From NCBI GenBank assembly GCA_913030785.1, contig CAJWER010000182.1, positions 1 to 6,161 on the forward strand: a stretch of DNA of 6,161 nucleotides, read 5' to 3'. Under the pieces are notes generated by a model. It had not been told where the DNA came from. It did not search any database and saw nothing but the letters and a program-made list of their open reading frames with translations. Shown in pieces: positions 4,872-6,161 of the stretch. The stretch is from an uncultured Chloroflexota bacterium (GTDB lineage Bacteria > Chloroflexota > Dehalococcoidia > Lucifugimonadales > CAJWER01). Each line of letters opens with the position of its first letter. Position 1 is the first letter of the stretch. Made by a program: the position numbers and the translations under genes.

Positions 4872-5981
4872 ATGCGAATCGACAGCCTGGATGTCTATCA
4901 CGTCAAAATGCCGCTGATATACCCGTGGCGTACCTCGTACGGCGAGGACTATGACATCCACTCGGTACTGGTCCGGGCCACGAGCGGCGAGCACACCGCG
5001 TGGTCAGAGGTTTGCTCCCTGCAGGCTCCCGCCTACCTTCCCGAGTCCGTGCTTTCGGTCTTTTCTCATATCACCGAGTTCTTCGGTCCCCACGTCGTTG
5101 GGCGCGAGTACGATACCGCCGACGAAGTCAACGATCGGCTGGCTGTCTTCAAGGGCAACTCGTTCGCCAAGGCCGGCATCGAGGAGTGCTGGTGGACCCT
5201 CCAGACCCAGATCACCGGGACTCCACTCCATCGGCTCCTCGGCGGCGAAACTCGCGAGGTATCCGCCGGGGCCGACTTCGGAATCCAGGACTCCTACGAC
5301 ATGCTGCTCGGTAATATCCAGACGGCCGTCGATGCCGGCTTCCCGCGTATTAAGCTCAAGGTCGGTCGCGGCTGGGACCTGGAGATGCTGCAAATTGTGA
5401 CGAGCACGTTCCCGGACATGACCTTTCACATCGACTGCAACTCGGGCTATACCCTGGACGACCTCCCTTTCTTCAAGGCCATCGATCCCATGGGTCTGGC
5501 CTTCATCGAGCAGCCGCTCAACTACGCCGATGTGCTCGACCACGCTGAACTGGCACGCCAGATCGAGACACCCATTTGCATCGACGAGACGGCGGTGAGC
5601 GTCAAGGCGGTCGAGCAGGCCATACAGGTCGGTGCGTGCAAGTACGTCAACATCAAGCCGGGACGCATCGGCGGACTGGCGAACTCGATTAAGGTCCACG
5701 ACATCTGCCGCGATGCCGGTATTCCGGTGTGGGTCGGCGGCATGCTGGAATCTGCGGTCGGGGCGGCCCTGTGTGTGGAAATCGCCACTCTGCCCAACTT
5801 CACATACCCAGGCGACCTGTTCCCCTCGTCGCGTTTCTACACCCAGGACATGGCCGATACGGATATGGAACTGACGCCGCAAAAGACCTTCTTGCCTTTC
5901 GAGGGTGAGTTGCCGGCCCCCGATCACGAGCGCCTGGCAAAGATGACCGTCCAGTCCAAGACCGTCGTTCCAGCGAGCTAG
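4872..5981 (+). CDS. Enolase-superfamily enzyme, o-succinylbenzoate synthase / N-succinylamino acid racemase type
   Basis: The protein has 369 residues and lies in the MLE subgroup of the enolase superfamily. An N-terminal capping domain (MRIDSLDVYHVKMPLIYPWRTSYG) precedes a TIM-like barrel with every expected catalytic group: Lys161-x-Lys163 in RIKLKVG, metal ligands Asp188 (HIDCNSGY), Glu213 (FIEQPL) and Asp238 (CIDETA), and Lys262 in NIKPGRIGG. The Amycolatopsis N-acylamino acid racemase, about 368 residues, has K163, D189, E214, D239 and K263 as I recall, so the match is nearly position for position. The C-terminal GGMLESAVG and LPNFTYPGDLFPSSRF also fit that family. Such enzymes use the Lys pair for 1,1-proton transfer (racemisation) or for dehydration to o-succinylbenzoate, with a divalent metal. 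It is probably co-transcribed with the GH127-like gene 70 bases upstream and the P-loop gene 3 bases downstream. No menaquinone genes are visible, so menC is not assigned. Family is sure; substrate is not. Confidence 0.9.
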   Translation: MRIDSLDVYHVKMPLIYPWRTSYGEDYDIHSVLVRATSGEHTAWSEVCSLQAPAYLPESVLSVFSHITEFFGPHVVGREYDTADEVNDRLAVFKGNSFAKAGIEECWWTLQTQITGTPLHRLLGGETREVSAGADFGIQDSYDMLLGNIQTAVDAGFPRIKLKVGRGWDLEMLQIVTSTFPDMTFHIDCNSGYTLDDLPFFKAIDPMGLAFIEQPLNYADVLDHAELARQIETPICIDETAVSVKAVEQAIQVGACKYVNIKPGRIGGLANSIKVHDICRDAGIPVWVGGMLESAVGAALCVEIATLPNFTYPGDLFPSSRFYTQDMADTDMELTPQKTFLPFEGELPAPDHERLAKMTVQSKTVVPAS

Positions 5982-5984
5982 CGA

Positions 5985-6161
5985 GTGCGACTTCTGATCA
6001 TCGGGTGCGAGTACACCGGCAAGCAGACCCTGGCTGCCGGCATCTCGCAGTGGATGATCCGCACAATGGGCGTGCCCTACGTCCGCTGGCACGACCACTT
6101 CGTCGTTCCACGCCTCGACGGCCACATGATCGTGGGAGGCAACGACGAGGCAGCGGTTCCC
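5985..6161 (+). CDS. P-loop NTPase, 3'-truncated by window edge
   Basis: A frame beginning at GTG 5985 runs without a stop to the right edge (59 residues). It begins MRLLIIG and contains GCEYTGKQT at residues 7-15, a Walker A-like nucleotide-binding loop directly after the first beta strand, as in nucleoside/nucleotide kinase-type P-loop proteins. The position normally held by Ser/Thr after the Lys is Gln14, followed by Thr15. The next segment, TLAAGISQWMIR, fits the helix after the loop. The start lies only 3 bases after the TAG of the enolase-superfamily gene, in the same frame, and no clear Shine-Dalgarno is present, so translational coupling is likely. Substrate unknown; it may be a small-molecule kinase or another NTPase. 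Confidence 0.65.
   Translation, partial: MRLLIIGCEYTGKQTLAAGISQWMIRTMGVPYVRWHDHFVVPRLDGHMIVGGNDEAAVP

Noticed and set aside
5979..5987. Fusion of the enolase-superfamily and P-loop genes by stop-codon readthrough
   Set aside because: The genes are in the same frame with one TAG between them, but both ends are natural for their families and closely spaced separate genes explain the layout.
5004..6125. A 373-codon open frame antisense to the enolase-superfamily gene
   Set aside because: It is a mirror of the strongly supported plus-strand gene, has no recognisable domain, and long antisense frames are common opposite GC-rich coding sequence.

Overview
The window looks like a moderately GC-rich bacterial chromosome segment with six protein-coding genes, two of them cut by the window edges. 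No rRNA, tRNA, CRISPR array, transposase or phage gene was recognised. The gene content (a sialidase-fold hydrolase, a GH127-like hydrolase and an enolase-superfamily enzyme), a Bat-like regulatory domain, and an intergenic repeat carrying a TCCTGAGCTTGCCGAAGG-type core suggest an uncultivated Chloroflexota of the SAR202/Dehalococcoidia kind. That assignment rests on remembered resemblance and is tentative.

Layout. Positions 3-719 (+) hold the C-terminal part of a BNR/sialidase-like beta-propeller protein. Positions 720-895 are non-coding and carry a compact repeat with strong hairpin potential. Positions 896-1387 (-) encode a 163-residue protein resembling the sensory half of Bat/HTH_10-type regulators but without a helix-turn-helix; it has a clear ribosome binding site and a -35-like TTGACA. 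About 360 non-coding bases follow, with a palindrome and a G/C-tract hairpin. Positions 1748-2371 (-) encode a six-helix membrane protein of unknown function. The divergent region 2372-2830 carries weak promoter candidates in both directions and an unusually dense run of hairpins on the side leading into the next gene.

The right half is a plus-strand set that is probably co-transcribed: a 656-residue GH127-like (alpha/alpha)6-barrel protein (2831-4801), a 369-residue enolase-superfamily enzyme of the o-succinylbenzoate synthase / N-succinylamino acid racemase type (4872-5981), and the start of a P-loop NTPase (5985 onward) only 3 bases later. The GH127-like protein keeps the Glu-x-Cys ... Cys-Cys zinc/thiolate motif, but the surrounding active-site region differs from classical beta-L-arabinofuranosidases. 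The enolase-superfamily protein keeps all five catalytic residues at nearly the numbering of the Amycolatopsis racemase. No menaquinone genes are visible, so a racemase or other catabolic role is at least as likely as menaquinone synthesis. How these three products act together is unknown. The most interesting candidates are the structured leader before the GH127-like gene and the unusual three-gene combination itself.
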